Source: Delphinapterus leucas (taxonomy: Eukaryota > Chordata > Mammalia > Artiodactyla > Monodontidae). From it: a stretch of 64,000 bases of DNA. Positions 28,196-39,205 of the stretch are shown here, piece by piece. Each line of letters starts with the position of its first letter. The first letter of the stretch is position 1. The translations under genes and the position numbers were made by a program. Below the pieces are notes generated by a model. It saw only the letters and a list, made by a program, of their open reading frames with translations. It was not told the DNA's origin and searched no databases. Location: contig NW_022098050.1 in the NCBI RefSeq assembly GCF_002288925.2, positions 2,547,796 to 2,611,795 of the forward strand, given 5' to 3'.

Positions 28196-28245
28196 NNNNN
28201 NNNNNNNNNNNNNNNNNNNNNNNNNNNNNNNNNNNNNNNNNNNNN
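28196..28245. other. Assembly gap (50 N)
   Basis: Fifty unknown bases within the L1 3' UTR. Confidence 0.99.
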
Positions 28246-28461
28246 TACCTCTCTAGGTCATCACAAAGCACTGAGCTGATTACCCTGTGCTATGCTGCTG
28301 CTTCCCACCAGCCAACTATTTTATATTCGGTAGTGTATATATGTCGATGCTACTCTCACTTTGCCCCAGCTTCCCCTTCCCACCTCGTGTCCTCAAGTCC
28401 ATTCTCTATGTCTACATCTTTATTCCTGCCCTGCAACTAGGTTCATCAGTACCATTTTTTT

Positions 28462-28957
28462 TTAGATTCCATATATATGTGTTAGCATATGGTATTTGTT
28501 TTTCTCTTTCTGACTTACTTCACTCTGTATGTCAGACTCTATGTCCATCCACCTCACTACAAATAACTCAATTTCATTTCTTTTTATGGCTGAGTAATAT
28601 TCCACTGTATCTATGTGCCACATCTTCTTTATCCATTCATCTGTTGATGGACACTTAGGTTGTTTCCATGTCCTGGCTATTGTAAATAGTGCTGCAGTGA
28701 ACATTGGGGTCCATGCCTCTTCTTGAATTATGGTTTCCTCAGAGTGTATGCCCAGTAGTGGGATTGCTGGGTCATATGGTAGTTCTATTTTTAGTTTTTT
28801 AAGGAATCCCCATACTGTTTTCCATAGTGGTTGTGTCAATTTACATTCCCACCAACAGTGCAGGAGGGTTCCGTTTTCACCACACCCTTTCCAGTATTTA
28901 TTGTTTCTAGATTTTTTGAAAATGGCCATTCTGACCAGCATGAGGTGATACCTCTTT
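28462..28957 (-). pseudogene. L1 ORF2 C-terminal fragment, open frame
   Basis: The last about 165 residues of L1 ORF2 remain open to the stop. They include the Cys-rich segment [20 protein letters not shown] and the conserved WKQPKCPSTDEWIKKMWHID and VEYYSAIKRNE blocks. The apparent start codon at 28965 comes from the fused SINE, so it is not a real start. It is a 5'-truncated fragment without endonuclease or RT and is not a gene. Confidence 0.85.
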
Positions 28958-29276
28958 GTCTGCATTGGGTCTTCATTGCTGTGTGCGGGCTTTCTCTAGT
29001 TGTGGCAAGCGGGGGCTACTCTTCCTTGTCGTGCGTGGGCTTCTCATTGTGGTGGCTTCTCTTGTTGCGGAGCACGGGCTCGAGGCACGTGGGCTTCCGT
29101 AGTTGTGGCACGCATGTTCAGTAGTTGTGGCTCGCAGGCTCTAGAGCACAGGCTCAGTAGTTGTGGCGCACGGGCTTAGTTGCTCTGCGGCACGTGGGAT
29201 CTTCCTGGACCAGGGCTCAAACCCATGTCCCCTGCATTGACAGGCAGATTCTTAACAACTGCGCCACCAGGGAAGC
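28958..29276 (-). mobile_element. CHR-type SINE, long form, lacking its tail
   Basis: A long-form SINE in reverse orientation. The body runs from GCATTGGGTCTTCATTGCTG through repeated TAGTTGTGGC blocks to the tRNA head, ending CGCCACCAGGGAAGCC. There is no T run at its left end: it passes straight into L1 sequence. It has no target duplication of its own and shares the outer 54-bp repeat with the L1. Confidence 0.9.
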
Positions 29277-29330
29277 CACAGTGAAAGAAACAATAAATGT
29301 GCTTGACACTTTTGGTATGCTTTAAACATT
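29277..29330. repeat. 54-bp direct repeat, right copy
   Basis: It pairs with 28051-28104 (5 mismatches), immediately after the SINE head. Confidence 0.85.
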
Positions 29331-29379
29331 AAAAAAAAATAAACATAAGATGTTTCAGCATCGTTTGTAGCCTCTACCC

Positions 29380-29625
29380 TCTTCTCTACGCCTCAGACAC
29401 ACTGCTTTACTGTTTTTCTCCAAATATCCTCCCTCTTAATCCTTACTCCTGGTGTGCTCCCTGTGGAATCTTTTTTCTTCCACGTTGTCACAGAGCTGAC
29501 TCTTACTCTTTCTTCGAGGCACAGCTAAACTGTTTACCTCTACCACACTGCATTATAACTATTTGTTGCCACTCCTGGTTTTTCACAAGAACATGAATTT
29601 TTCAGAGTCAAGGGCAATGTCTCTT
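29380..29625 (+). mobile_element. L2 LINE fragment
   Basis: Diverged L2 3' blocks: 'GCCTCAGACACACTGCTTTA', 'TCTTCGAGGCACAGCTAAAC', 'GCATTATAACTATTTG' and 'GTCAAGGGCAATGTCTCTTT'. Confidence 0.5.
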
Positions 29626-30465
29626 TTTTTATAAACATTTTAGTTTAGAATAGTTTTACATTTACAGAAAAAATAAAAAGGATAATAGGGAGAGATCCCG
29701 TATTCCCCACACTCAGTTTCCCCTATTATTAACATCTAACATTAGTATGGTACACTTGCTACAATTAACTAATGTTGCTATATTATTATTAACTAAAGAC
29801 CATATTTTATTCAGATTTCCTTAATTTTTACCTAATGTCCTTTTTCTGTTCCAGGATCCCATTTAGGATAGCACATAACACTGAATTGTTTTGTTTCCTT
29901 AGGCTCCTTTTAGTTGTTACTGTTACTGACTTCCCTTGTTTTTGATAATCTTGACAATTTTAACAAGTGCTTATTTTGTAGAATGTCCTTCAACTGATTT
30001 GTTTGATGTTTTTCTTATGATTAGACTTGAGTTACATATTCCTGGAAGACCATAGAGGTAAAAATCACAACATATCGTACTACCAACATGGCGTCACTGT
30101 TGATGTTGACATTCATCACTTGGTAGTATTAGTCACTTCTTGGTCAGATTTTGCCACTGTAAACTTACTCTTTTTTACAGCTTTCCCTACTCTACTCTTT
30201 GGAAGGAAGTCATTATCTGTAGTCCACACTTAAGGAGTGAGGAGTCATGCCCCTACCGCTTTGAAATCAGAGTATATGCTTAAATTATTTGGAATTCTTC
30301 TACATGGGACATATATCTATTTTCCTACATTTATCTACTTATTCAATCATTGTCTATATCAGTATGGACTCATGAATATTTCTTTTATACTTTGGTTTGT
30401 ATCCACCATCACCTTATTTATTTTGTTGTTCAGATTGTTCCAATTTTGGCCCTTTGGAGCGTTTT

Positions 30466-30510
<45 letters not shown>

Positions 30511-30930
30511 AGTATTTATTTATTTTCAGACCCTACAAGGTGCTCCAGGATCATCTTATGTATTTCCTGCCCTAGCCCTGCAGTCATCTATTTCTTCCGA
30601 AGAGTCCTTTTTCCTTTTGTTGGAGAATGGTGCTAGAAACTAAGATCTGGGCATTGGGAGTACTCATTGCTAATCAAGTATAGTTGCTTCTAAGACCTGT
30701 CAGTTGACAGAGCAAGGAAATATGAGTATACTAACCCAGGTATATACACATATCTAGAAATATTTCTGTATGTAACCATTCGTATCTATATTGAACTAAA
30801 CATGAGTTCATACTTATGTCTCTAACTCTAATCCATTACCATAGGGATCATTCTGGCCTCTTCCTTTGGCTTATGTGTAACCTTCTGTCCAATAGTGAGA
30901 AACCTGGTTACCACCATCTGCCATCTATTT
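29625..30930 (-). mobile_element. Old L1M-type 3' UTR
   Basis: A long old L1 3' UTR in reverse orientation: TTTAGAATAGTTTTACATTT, CCCCTATTATTAACATCTAA, TTTCCTTAATTTTTACCTAA, GTTCCAGGATCCCATTTAGG, CACACTTAAGGAGTGAGGAG and TTATTTGGAATTCTTCTACA. A TG microsatellite at 30470-30507 interrupts it. Two open frames here (30027-30233 and 30237-30575) run opposite to the element and are chance. Confidence 0.65.
30470..30507. repeat. (TG)n microsatellite
   Basis: About 19 uninterrupted TG units within old L1 sequence. Confidence 0.95.
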
Positions 30931-30942
30931 CCTTAATTGTTT

Positions 30943-31232
30943 TTTTTTTGTTAATTTATGTATTTGTTTTTGCTGTGTTGGGTCTTTGTTTCTGTGTGAG
31001 GGCTTTCTCTAGTTGTGGCAAGCGGGGGCCACTCTTCATCGCGGTGCGCGGGCCTCTCACTATCGCGGCCTCTCTTGTTGCGGAGCACAGGCTCCAGACG
31101 TGCAGGTTCAGTAGTTGTGGCTCACGGGCCTAGTTGCTCCACGGCATGTGGGATCCTCCTAGACCAGGGCTCGAACCCGTGTCCCCTGCATTAGCAGGCA
31201 GATTCTCAACCATTGTGCCACCAGGGAAGCCC
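30943..31232 (-). mobile_element. CHR-type SINE, intermediate-length form
   Basis: Reverse orientation: T run, GTTGGGTCTTTGTTTCTGTG, GGGCCTCTCACTATCGCGGC, head ending CCACCAGGGAAGCC. It keeps the long-form 3' block but has the CD-like middle. Target duplications CCTTAATTGTTT lie at 30931-30942 and 31233-31244. Confidence 0.93.
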
Positions 31233-31564
31233 CCTTAATTGTTTATTTCCAAATAGGTGTGCAATGGGATCAAAGTTGTTGACCTGTACCCCTATGAGAA
31301 ACAACTTTATAGACTAGAGTATATTGCTTATATACAGTTTCTTTTGACTTTAGTCTTACAGACTCCACCCATTTCCAAAGTTACTTAGGTCAGCACCTTT
31401 TCCTCCCATCCCCTTCAGTGAGGTTGTAATATATTGATAGTTAGGTGGTTTTATCACATTCTGCATTCCCTCCGGAGATCTTCCATCCTCCTAAATAATG
31501 TCTTCAAAATTTTGCATATATTAAGGTTTATAGGGGAGGAAAAATAATTTTCTGTCTACCCTTC

Positions 31565-32110
31565 ACAGTTCTTGGCTAAGACCCCCTGTAATAAAAGACA
31601 GATTAACAAGAGAAAAACAAACAGAAGTTTATTAACATGTATATGTCACATGTACCTGGAAGATACCCAGGGAAACTTAGTACCTCACCAAGATGGCCAA
31701 AGCCACTCCCTTAAATATCATCTTCAGCTAAAGACAAAAGAAAGGTTTTTTGGTTGGGGGAGGGGGAGAAAGGCCAGTTATGGGGAGTTACCAGGAAAAG
31801 CACAGTAAACAAGGGTAAGTCTAAATCTAAATCTAAATGCCTTCTCCATTGGTAAGAGTTTCTGGAGATTTAGTCATTTTTCTCTTCTTGGTACAGAGAG
31901 GGAGACACCCTTACATAAATGAAGATTTTTTTATAAGTGTAAATTCCCCTTACAAAAGGGTAACTCTTAGTTTATTTTCAGAGCTTCTCCTGTGTCTGCA
32001 GTTTCTCAAAATAACCAGCTCAAAATTATCTTTATATCAAAGAGGCATATTTTTGGGTGGCACATTCTGCTACCCTTTATTCCCACCTTTGAAACTTCCC
32101 CAATAAGTTT
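31565..32110. repeat. Probable LTR-like ancient repeat, unassigned
   Basis: The stretch reminds me of an interspersed LTR-type repeat, through GATTAACAAGAGAAAAACAA, AGAAGTTTATTAACATGTAT, CTTCAGCTAAAGACAAAAGA and TGTCTGCAGTTTCTCAAAAT. I cannot name the family. Two frames in it (31572-31808, 31837-32106) show no familiar protein. Confidence 0.4.
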
Positions 32111-33370
32111 TATAGTCTAGAATCTGAGTTGGTAGATGGCTTCATATCACAATGAACCATTCTTAGTCCTGAGAATAGGTTAGTTCAGTTAAGGAGTTGT
32201 TTTATATCTGGAGGCAGTTTTTCAGTTGAGCTCCCAAAGTTAAACCTATATGGTGCAAGCCATCAGGGATTTATTAAGAGACGTTTCTATAGAAACACAA
32301 GAAAAACAAAGGTTAATGATTGGAGCAGAATATAAGCCCAGTTTCTGAGTCCTGAAGTCAGCTGGTTAAAAAGATTTCTAGATGTTGGGCTCAAAGAAGC
32401 TTTTTGTGTTTTTGTTGTAAAATATAACTAAAAAAATTTACCATTTTTGCCATTTTTAGGTATACATTTCACTGGCATTAACTGCATTCACATTGTGTGC
32501 AATAACCACCATCTACCTCACCACCATCTACCTCTAGAACTTTTTCATCTTTCCAAACCGAAACTCTGTACCCATTAAACCGTATCTCCCCATTCCCTTC
32601 TCCCACCAATCCCTGGCAACCACCCCTCTATTTCTGTATCAATAAATTAGACCATTCTAGGTATCTCAAATAAGTGGAATTATACAATATTTATCTTTTC
32701 GTGTATGGTTTATTTCATTTAGCATAGTGTCTTTAAGGTTCATTCATGATAGCTCCTCATTTCCTTTTATTACTGAATGATATTCTGCTGTGTGGCTGTA
32801 CCATAGTTTGTCCATTCATCTTTTGAATGGTGCATCTTGGGTGCTTCCAGTTTTTGGAGATTATGAATAAAGCTATTATATACATTATTGTGCAGGTCTT
32901 TCTGTTGATATAAGTTTTCAAATTAGTTGAAAAAATACCTAGGAATATAATTTTTAGAGTATATGGTAAGATCATATTTAGCTTTGTGAGAAGCTGCCAA
33001 ACTGTCTTCTAAAGTAGCTGTACCATTTTGCATTTCCATCAACAATGAATGAAGAATTTTAGTGATCTCTATCCTTCCACCAATTCTGTTGTTTGAATTT
33101 TAACATTCCAATAGTTTTGTAGTGGTATCTCACTGTTTTTCAATTGCCAATTCCCTAATTATAAATTATTTTGACCATCTTTTTATATGCTATTTGCATT
33201 TTGTATATCTTCTTTGATCTGTGTCTGTTCAGATATATAGCCTCCTTTTTAAATGGGATGTTTGTTTTTCCATTGCTCAGTTTTAAGAATTCTTTGTATC
33301 CTTTTCATACAACCCTCTCATCAGATGTATGTTTTGCGAATATTTTCTCCCATCCTGTAACTTTTCTTTT

Positions 33371-33635
33371 TTTCTTTTCTTTTTTTTTTTTAACTATTGA
33401 ATTCACTCCACTTTATTCTGGGATGTATACTACAGAGAACACAACTCACAAACATGCCAGCGGACATAAAAAACTAAGGCCATTCTGTGAGTTATTTTTA
33501 AAACGTAGTGTTTTTGTACATGATCTTTTAAAAAATGAATTACCTAAACCAAGATTCTCTTCTGAAATAAGAATTTAAGGTCAGCACAAGACAACTTTAG
33601 GGCCGTGTCTAATCTGAAGCTCATCATGTGACTAT
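33371..33635 (-). pseudogene. 5'-truncated retrocopy of an unidentified mRNA 3' end
   Basis: An insertion of about 265 bp in L1M ORF2. Read on the minus strand it is a unique sequence ending with AATAAA (plus-strand TTTATT at 33412-33417), about 20 bp before an A-rich tail (T-rich 33371-33391). Target duplications AACTTTTCTTTT lie at 33359-33370 and 33636-33647, and the L1 sequence continues correctly across them. No long frame is present, so it is probably only 3' UTR. I do not recognise the source gene. An undescribed SINE is less likely because there is no tRNA-like head. Confidence 0.75.
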
Positions 33636-34587
33636 AACTTTTCTTTTGATTTTCCTTAACAATGATTTTCACAGAGCAGAGGTTTAGGGTTTTATTTTAG
33701 AGTTTTCTTTTTCCCTAAAACGTAGACTTAATTCTATAAATTTCTTCTAAACACTACTTTTGCTGCATCCCACAAGTTTTATAAGTTACATTTTCATATA
33801 GTTCAAAATATTTTTAAATTTCTCTTGTGAAGTATTCTTTGACCCATGTGTTATTTAGAAATGTGTTAATTTCTAGGCATGTGGTGATTTTCCCAGCTAT
33901 TTTTCTCCTATTGACTTCTAGTTTATTTTCAGTGATCTGAGCACACACTTCGTGTGATTTCTATTTTTAAAATATTGTTAAAGTGTATTTTATGACCCAG
34001 AATGTGATCTTTCATGGTGAATGTCCCATGAGAGCTTGAGAGGAATGTATATTTTGCTGTTGTCAGATGGTGAATTCTATAAATGTCAATTAAATCAAGT
34101 TTACTTACAGTGTTTTTCAAATCAACTGTATCCTTACTGATTTTCTGCTTGCTTGATATTTCAATTACTGAAAGTAGAGTGTTAAAATTTCCAAAAATAG
34201 TAGTGGATGTTTCTGTTTATCCTTTCAATTCTCGAAGTTTTTGCCTCACAATTTTGATGCTCTGTTGTTAGGTGTGCATGTGTTTAGGGTTATTATGTCT
34301 TCTTGGAGAATTGATCTCTTTGTCATTAGGTAATATCCCTCTTTATTCATATTTTCCTTGTTCTGAAGTCAGCGTTGTCTGAAATTAATATACCTAGCTT
34401 TCTTTTGATTAGTGTTAGCGTGGTATATCTTTCTTCATCCCTTCACTTTTAACCTATCTGGTTCTTTATTTTTAAAGTGGGTTCCTTGCAGACAACATGG
34501 TTCGATCTTAATTTTTTTCATCCACTTTGACTTTCTCTATGTTTTAACTGATGTAGTTAGACCACTTACATTTAAAGTGATTATTGA

Positions 34588-34715
34588 GGGAATTCCCTGG
34601 CAGTCCAGTGGTTAGGACTCCACGCTGCTGCTGCTGGGGGCCTAGGTTCAATCCCTGGTCAGGGAATCCCACAAGCCACATGACGTGGCCAAAAAAAAAA
34701 AAAGTTAAAAAAAAT
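34588..34715 (+). mobile_element. Short tRNA-head CHR SINE
   Basis: GGGAATTCCCTGGCAGTCCA head, TTCAATCCCTGGTCAGGGAA, then GTGGCC and an A tail. The left target duplication AAAGTGATTATTGA is at 34574-34587; the right copy AAAGTGATTTTTGA is at 34716-34729. A slightly expanded GCTGCTGCTGCTGGGGG stretch lies in the body. Confidence 0.88.
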
Positions 34716-34824
34716 AAAGTGATTTTTGAAATTGTTGGACGAACGTATTTGTCAGTGGCCAAAAACAAAAAGTTAAAAAAAAAATAAAATGATTATTGAA
34801 ATTGTTGGATTAATAAGTTTGTCA
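34685..34824. repeat. 70-bp imperfect tandem duplication over a SINE tail
   Basis: Two adjacent units (34685-34754 and 34755-34824) each run GTGGCC, A-rich, AGTTAAAAA, ATAAA..TGATT.TTGAAATTG, then TTTGTCA. The unit spans the end of the SINE, its right target duplication and some host L1 sequence. Confidence 0.85.
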
Positions 34825-35154
34825 GTGTTTTCAGTTCATTGAACTTATTCTTTGTTTTTCCTTTCTCTTCTGCTTTCTCTGGTTTTAATTGAACAATTTA
34901 TATGGTTCTACTTTGTCTCTCCTTTCTTATTATCAGTTTTACTTCTTTTAAAAAAAATTTTTAGTGGTTGCTGTGGATATTTCAATACTTTTTTTAAACA
35001 CCAATCTCAGCCCACCTTCGTAAAACACTATGCTACTTTGTGTGTAGCGCAGGTACCTTATTACAAAGTATTCTCAGTTCTTCCCTCTCATCCCTTATAA
35101 CATTGCTGTCATTCATTTCACTTATCTGTATGTTATAACGTCCAATAAATTCTT

Positions 35155-35280
35155 TTTATTTATTTTTTTACTTTAAAAAATTTATTTATTTATTTTTGGC
35201 CGTGCCACAGTGGTTTGCGGGATCTTAGTTACCTGACCAGGGATCGAACCTGTGCCCCCTGCAGTGGGAGCACAGAGTCA
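35155..35280 (-). mobile_element. Short CHR SINE, 5'-truncated
   Basis: A T/A-rich tail, then GGCCGTGCCACAGTGGTTTG, TACCTGACCAGGGATCGAAC and CAGTGGGAGCACAGAGTC. It ends before the usual CCAGGGAAGTCC head, so the A-box end is missing. Target duplications TCCAATAAATTCTT lie at 35141-35154 and 35281-35294. Confidence 0.92.
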
Positions 35281-37229
35281 TCCAATAAATTCTTATTATT
35301 CCTTTAGACAAATAGTTATCTTTTAGATCAATTTTTAATAAGGTAAATAAAATATTTTATTTTACCCTCATTTACTCCTTCTCTGACACTTATCTTCTTT
35401 ATGTTGATTCACATTTCTGACATATATATTTTCCTTCTGCCTGAATCACTTATGTTAACATTTCTTGCAGTAAAAGTCTGGTGGTGATAAATTCCCTGTT
35501 TTTGTTTGTTCTAGAATGCCTTTATTTTTCACCACTTTAAATGTTCCACTCCTCTCTCTTCATTCTTGAACGTTTTTTGAAAAGAGGTTCACTCTGATTC
35601 TTAGCCTTGTTCCTCTATAGATATAGCATTTTTCCTGTGATTTTTCAAGATTTTCTATTTGTCTGTGCTTTCTTTCCTGAAGTTTGAATATATCTAGATG
35701 TAGTGATTTTTGTTATTTATCCTGCTTGGTGTTTTCTGGGCTTCATGGGTTTCTTATTTGGTGTCTGTCATTAATTTTAGAAATTCCATGGCCATTATTA
35801 TTTCAAATATTTCTTGTTTGGTTCAGTTTTTCTTTCTTATTCCTTTTCTTCCTTCTCCTGCCTGTGGAAGTTATCCCATAGTGCTTGGATGTTCTGTTAC
35901 ATTTTTTTTCATTCTTTTTTTCTTTCTGCATTTTGGTTTATGAAATATCTATTGACCTATTGACCTATTTTCTATTGACCTTTTTTAACTAAGTCTTTCC
36001 TTGGCTGTGTCCAGTACACTGATGAGCCCATCACAGACAGCCTTCATTTCTGCTACAGTGTTTTAATTCCTAGCTTTTCCTTTTGATTCCTGCTAAGAAT
36101 TTCCATTTCTGTGCTTAAATTATCCGTCTGTTTTTGCATGTTATCTTTCTTTCCATTAGGGCACTTAAGATATTAAATATAATTATTTTAAATTCCCTGT
36201 CCAATAATGTCAATATCTGTGTCATATCTGGGTTTGGTTATGATGGTTGCTGACAGAGTTTCTGGCTCCAATGTCTTCTTCAGATAAGCAAATCTCAGCT
36301 GTGACTCTGGATTCACCTGTGTTTCCAAATTTTGGAGTGGTGGCTTGCCTTGAAGCATCGGTTCTCTTAGAGGTCTAAGAAAAGCTTTTGGTTTTCAGTT
36401 TTCTCCGCTTCTTCTTGTTGTAGAAATGGGAGTGATGACTACTAAGCTACTTACTTGGGGAAGCTGAAACCAAAAGCAGCAATGTCATTTCTGTCTTGGG
36501 GTTCTCAAACCCAGTGAGAATCTAGCATGTCTGACCCCTAGTAGTCGCTAAACAGATGTATATTCTTGAATGAATTAATTCGGTATCATGGACATATTCC
36601 TCTTTAAATCAGTTGCTCTTAAATTGTGTTTACAATTGAGCAGAATGATACCTTGTCACCCCAAAAGTATAAAAAATAGTGGAGGAATAACTCCCTCAAT
36701 CCAGATCCCATATCCCATACTCCACTTTTGCTAACACTACTGAGTATTACATCAACCCTTTTATTTCCTACATTGTATTGTTGCTTTGTAGTGAACTTTA
36801 AGTCAAATAACTTCATCTCCCATATATCAATTGTTAACTCAAGTGCCTACCTACGGTTGAACTTTTAGGTATAAACATAGGACTGAGTTTTCCTATTAAG
36901 ATTGCTTCATGCTCATTTTTAACGTCTTCCAGTTTATCAAATTCTTTTCAATTCTTGAGTGTGTATTCTACTATATTAGCTTCTCTTTCTGGACAAGTGT
37001 CAATAAATTTTGACCCAGAAGATATTGCTGTTTTGATTGAAATCATTGTTTAAAGTGTTCTATGCAAAAAAGTCCTAAATAAAGCTGTGTAGCATTCTAT
37101 TATCCTCCTCTTTTCTTTTTTTTTTTTCCATTAATGTACCTCTCTTTAGGTACAGTTTTTTTATGCTACTAAGAAATCCATAACCCAGCCCATATTTCTT
37201 CACTTGCTTCTTTTCATTTAATAGTCAAA

Positions 37230-38080
37230 TATAATAAAGTACATAAAATATAAATATGCAGCTACTTAGTGTATTATCAAATGAACCCACCTAGGTGAAG
37301 AAACAGAACATTACAGGCAGGACTTCCCTCATGGCACAGTGGTTAAGAATCCGCCTGCCAGTGCAGGCGATACGGGTTCGATCCCTGGTCCAGGAAGTTC
37401 CCATATGCTGCAGAGCAATTAAGCCCGTGTGCCACAACTACTGAGCCCACGCACCACAACTACTGAAGCTCGCATGCCTAGAGCCCATGCTCCGCAACAA
37501 GAGAAGCCACCGCAATGAGAAGCAAATAAGTAAATAAGTAAATAAATAAATAAGAACATTACAGGCATCACAGAAGTTCTCCACATACCCTTCTGAATAT
37601 AAACTCCTTCTTCCCTGCTATTGATTATGTTAATGCCCTCATGACTTTTATGTTGTTTTCTTGTCTTTTTTTTAAAAGTTACACTAGTGGATAGTGAATA
37701 CCTAAGCAATATAGCTAACATTTTGCCTGTTTTTGAAACGTATAAATTTGGACCCACACGCTGTATTCTGTTGTGTCTGGTTTTTTCAACTCCAGTTTGT
37801 TTTAAAAATTCATTATGTTATTCCATTTAGCTGCAGTTTATTTATTACTTTTATACTATAGTATTCTATTCTGTGAATATCTCACAGTTTGTTTACAGAC
37901 AATTGGGATTGTTTTGATTTTTTTGCTAATGTACGTAATATTGCCATTAACCACCTTGCAAGCACACACACACAAACACACGTTTTTCATTGTACATATA
38001 AGTAGGAATTTATGGAGGATTTTACCTAGGAGCGGATTTGTTTATTCACAGTATGTGTATTTTCAAATTTAGTAGATATT
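37230..38080 (-). mobile_element. Ancient L1-like LINE remnant
   Basis: Weak similarity to the reverse-complemented end of ORF2 and the 3' UTR of very old L1s: CTGTGAATATCTCACAGTTTG, GACAATTGGGATTGTTTTGA, TAAGTAGGAATTTATGGAGG. The CHR SINE at 37320 is inserted in it. Family and boundaries are uncertain. Confidence 0.45.
37320..37552 (+). mobile_element. CHR-type SINE, intermediate-length form
   Basis: GACTTCCCTCATGGCACAGT head, ACGGGTTCGATCCCTGGTCC, repeated CACAACTACTGA blocks, GAGAAGCCACCGCAATGAGA, then an (AAAT/AAGT)n tail. Perfect 15-bp target duplications AGAACATTACAGGCA lie at 37305-37319 and 37553-37567. Confidence 0.95.
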
Positions 38081-39079
38081 GTTTAGGCTGCTTTGGGTCA
38101 TGGGCCTACCCGAACCAAATGGACTGAGAGAAGGAGGGGAGTAGTAATCCAAAGGAAGTTTGAGGTGCCAAGAGAAAGTGAAAAATATTCTAGGGAATAT
38201 AAACAACAGATGTTCACTGCTTCTAAACATTGTGATTTCTTGGAGATTATAAAATGTGGTTTGATATTCATAAAATTATGTTGTGGGTCATATGACAATT
38301 TTCTGTACTTTATCTATTGATATATATATCAAGTTTGTATTGCTATACATTGCCATATCCTTAGGGTTCCTTATACTAAACTCTAACTCACACCCAAGCT
38401 GTATCTTTAGCCCTAACCCTCTGCCAGATTATTTGTGGGAGTGCAGCAATAGGGAAAGCATGTCAAGAGGTGGTCCATAAGAGACCAAGTAACTCCAAAA
38501 TGAATTAGATGACCGTGGCTCTTCATACAATGTGACCTATTTAGACAAAAAATACAGACATTATTAGTTTATGGTACATGCTTTTGGATTTGTTTAGGTC
38601 TAAGAAAAAAATGCACACTATATAAATTTTTCCAGAGGTATTAAATTATATATTATTCACTTTTATCTGTTAATACTTATTTTTCCTTCTGATGAAAACA
38701 TTTTTCTTTAATTTTAAAAAGAAAGATTCAAAACAAAATAACAACCATATTTCCATCATAAAATTTTGAATGAGTCAGACAAGTTGAAAGCCATTTAATT
38801 TCTAGGGCTAGATCATGAGTAAAGTAATGGTAAGAAAATGGATTGTGAAAATGTTATATCAGGAAAAAATTTTTCCAACACAATGTAAGAGTCAGCAAGA
38901 ATACGGATGAAGTGAGGAAAGGAAAACTGACTTGAAAAAAACAAAAAGAGTGAGGTTATTGCTACAAGAGTGTAGCATTTTTTATACTTGGTCTAACATT
39001 TTTAACAGAGTTAATGTAGCAATATACTTAAACTACTTTCCAATCAGCAATAGGCTGAATTTATGCTCTCAAAAGGTAC

Positions 39080-39205
39080 ATCTTCCTCCTGTTTTTATGG
39101 ATGAGGAAGCTGAGGCAAAGAAAGGTTAAGTGGCTTTATCGAGGTTACAAAACATCATTGTGACAAATTTAGGAATAAAACTTAATTTCCTGAACTTCAG
39201 TTTAT
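39080..39205 (-). repeat. MIR SINE fragment
   Basis: The reverse-complement MIR block GATGAGGAAGCTGAGGCAAA, GAAAGGTTAAGTGGCTTTAT and a trailing TTCCTGAACTTCAG. Confidence 0.6.

Larger units (their letters stand above)
28105..28957 (-). mobile_element. 5'-truncated L1, part of an L1-SINE composite
   Basis: An L1 3' UTR beginning with a T-rich tail and TCTTTATTGGAGTATAATTG, interrupted by a 50-base gap at 28196-28245. It continues to the ORF2 C-terminus and stops near GATACCTCTTT. It joins a CHR SINE directly, without the SINE's A tail. Confidence 0.85.
32410..36490 (-). mobile_element. Old, internally deleted L1M element with nested insertions
   Basis: A reverse-oriented L1 can be followed from its 3' UTR and ORF2 C-terminus (TCTGTACCCATTAAACCG at 32.56 kb) through ORF2 to an internal deletion near 33.7 kb. 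It then jumps to the endonuclease region (TGCTGCATCCCACAAGTTTT; residues KYTFLSSSHGTF and ILGHK on the minus strand at 33929-34120), ORF1-linked sequence (GGTGGTGATAAATTCCCTG, ATTATTTCAAATATTTCTTG) and probable 5' UTR. Three later insertions lie in it: a retrocopy (33371-33635) and two SINEs (34588 and 35155). All reading frames are dead. Confidence 0.7.

Noticed and set aside
29085..29170. Short direct repeats resembling an array (TAGTTGTGGC blocks)
   Set aside because: These are the internal repeated blocks of the long-form CHR SINE, also seen at 45435. Not a CRISPR or satellite array.
33171..33578. A 135-codon + strand frame
   Set aside because: It starts in reversed L1M ORF2, crosses the poly-T of the retrocopy and ends inside it. 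It exists only because the two insertions are joined.
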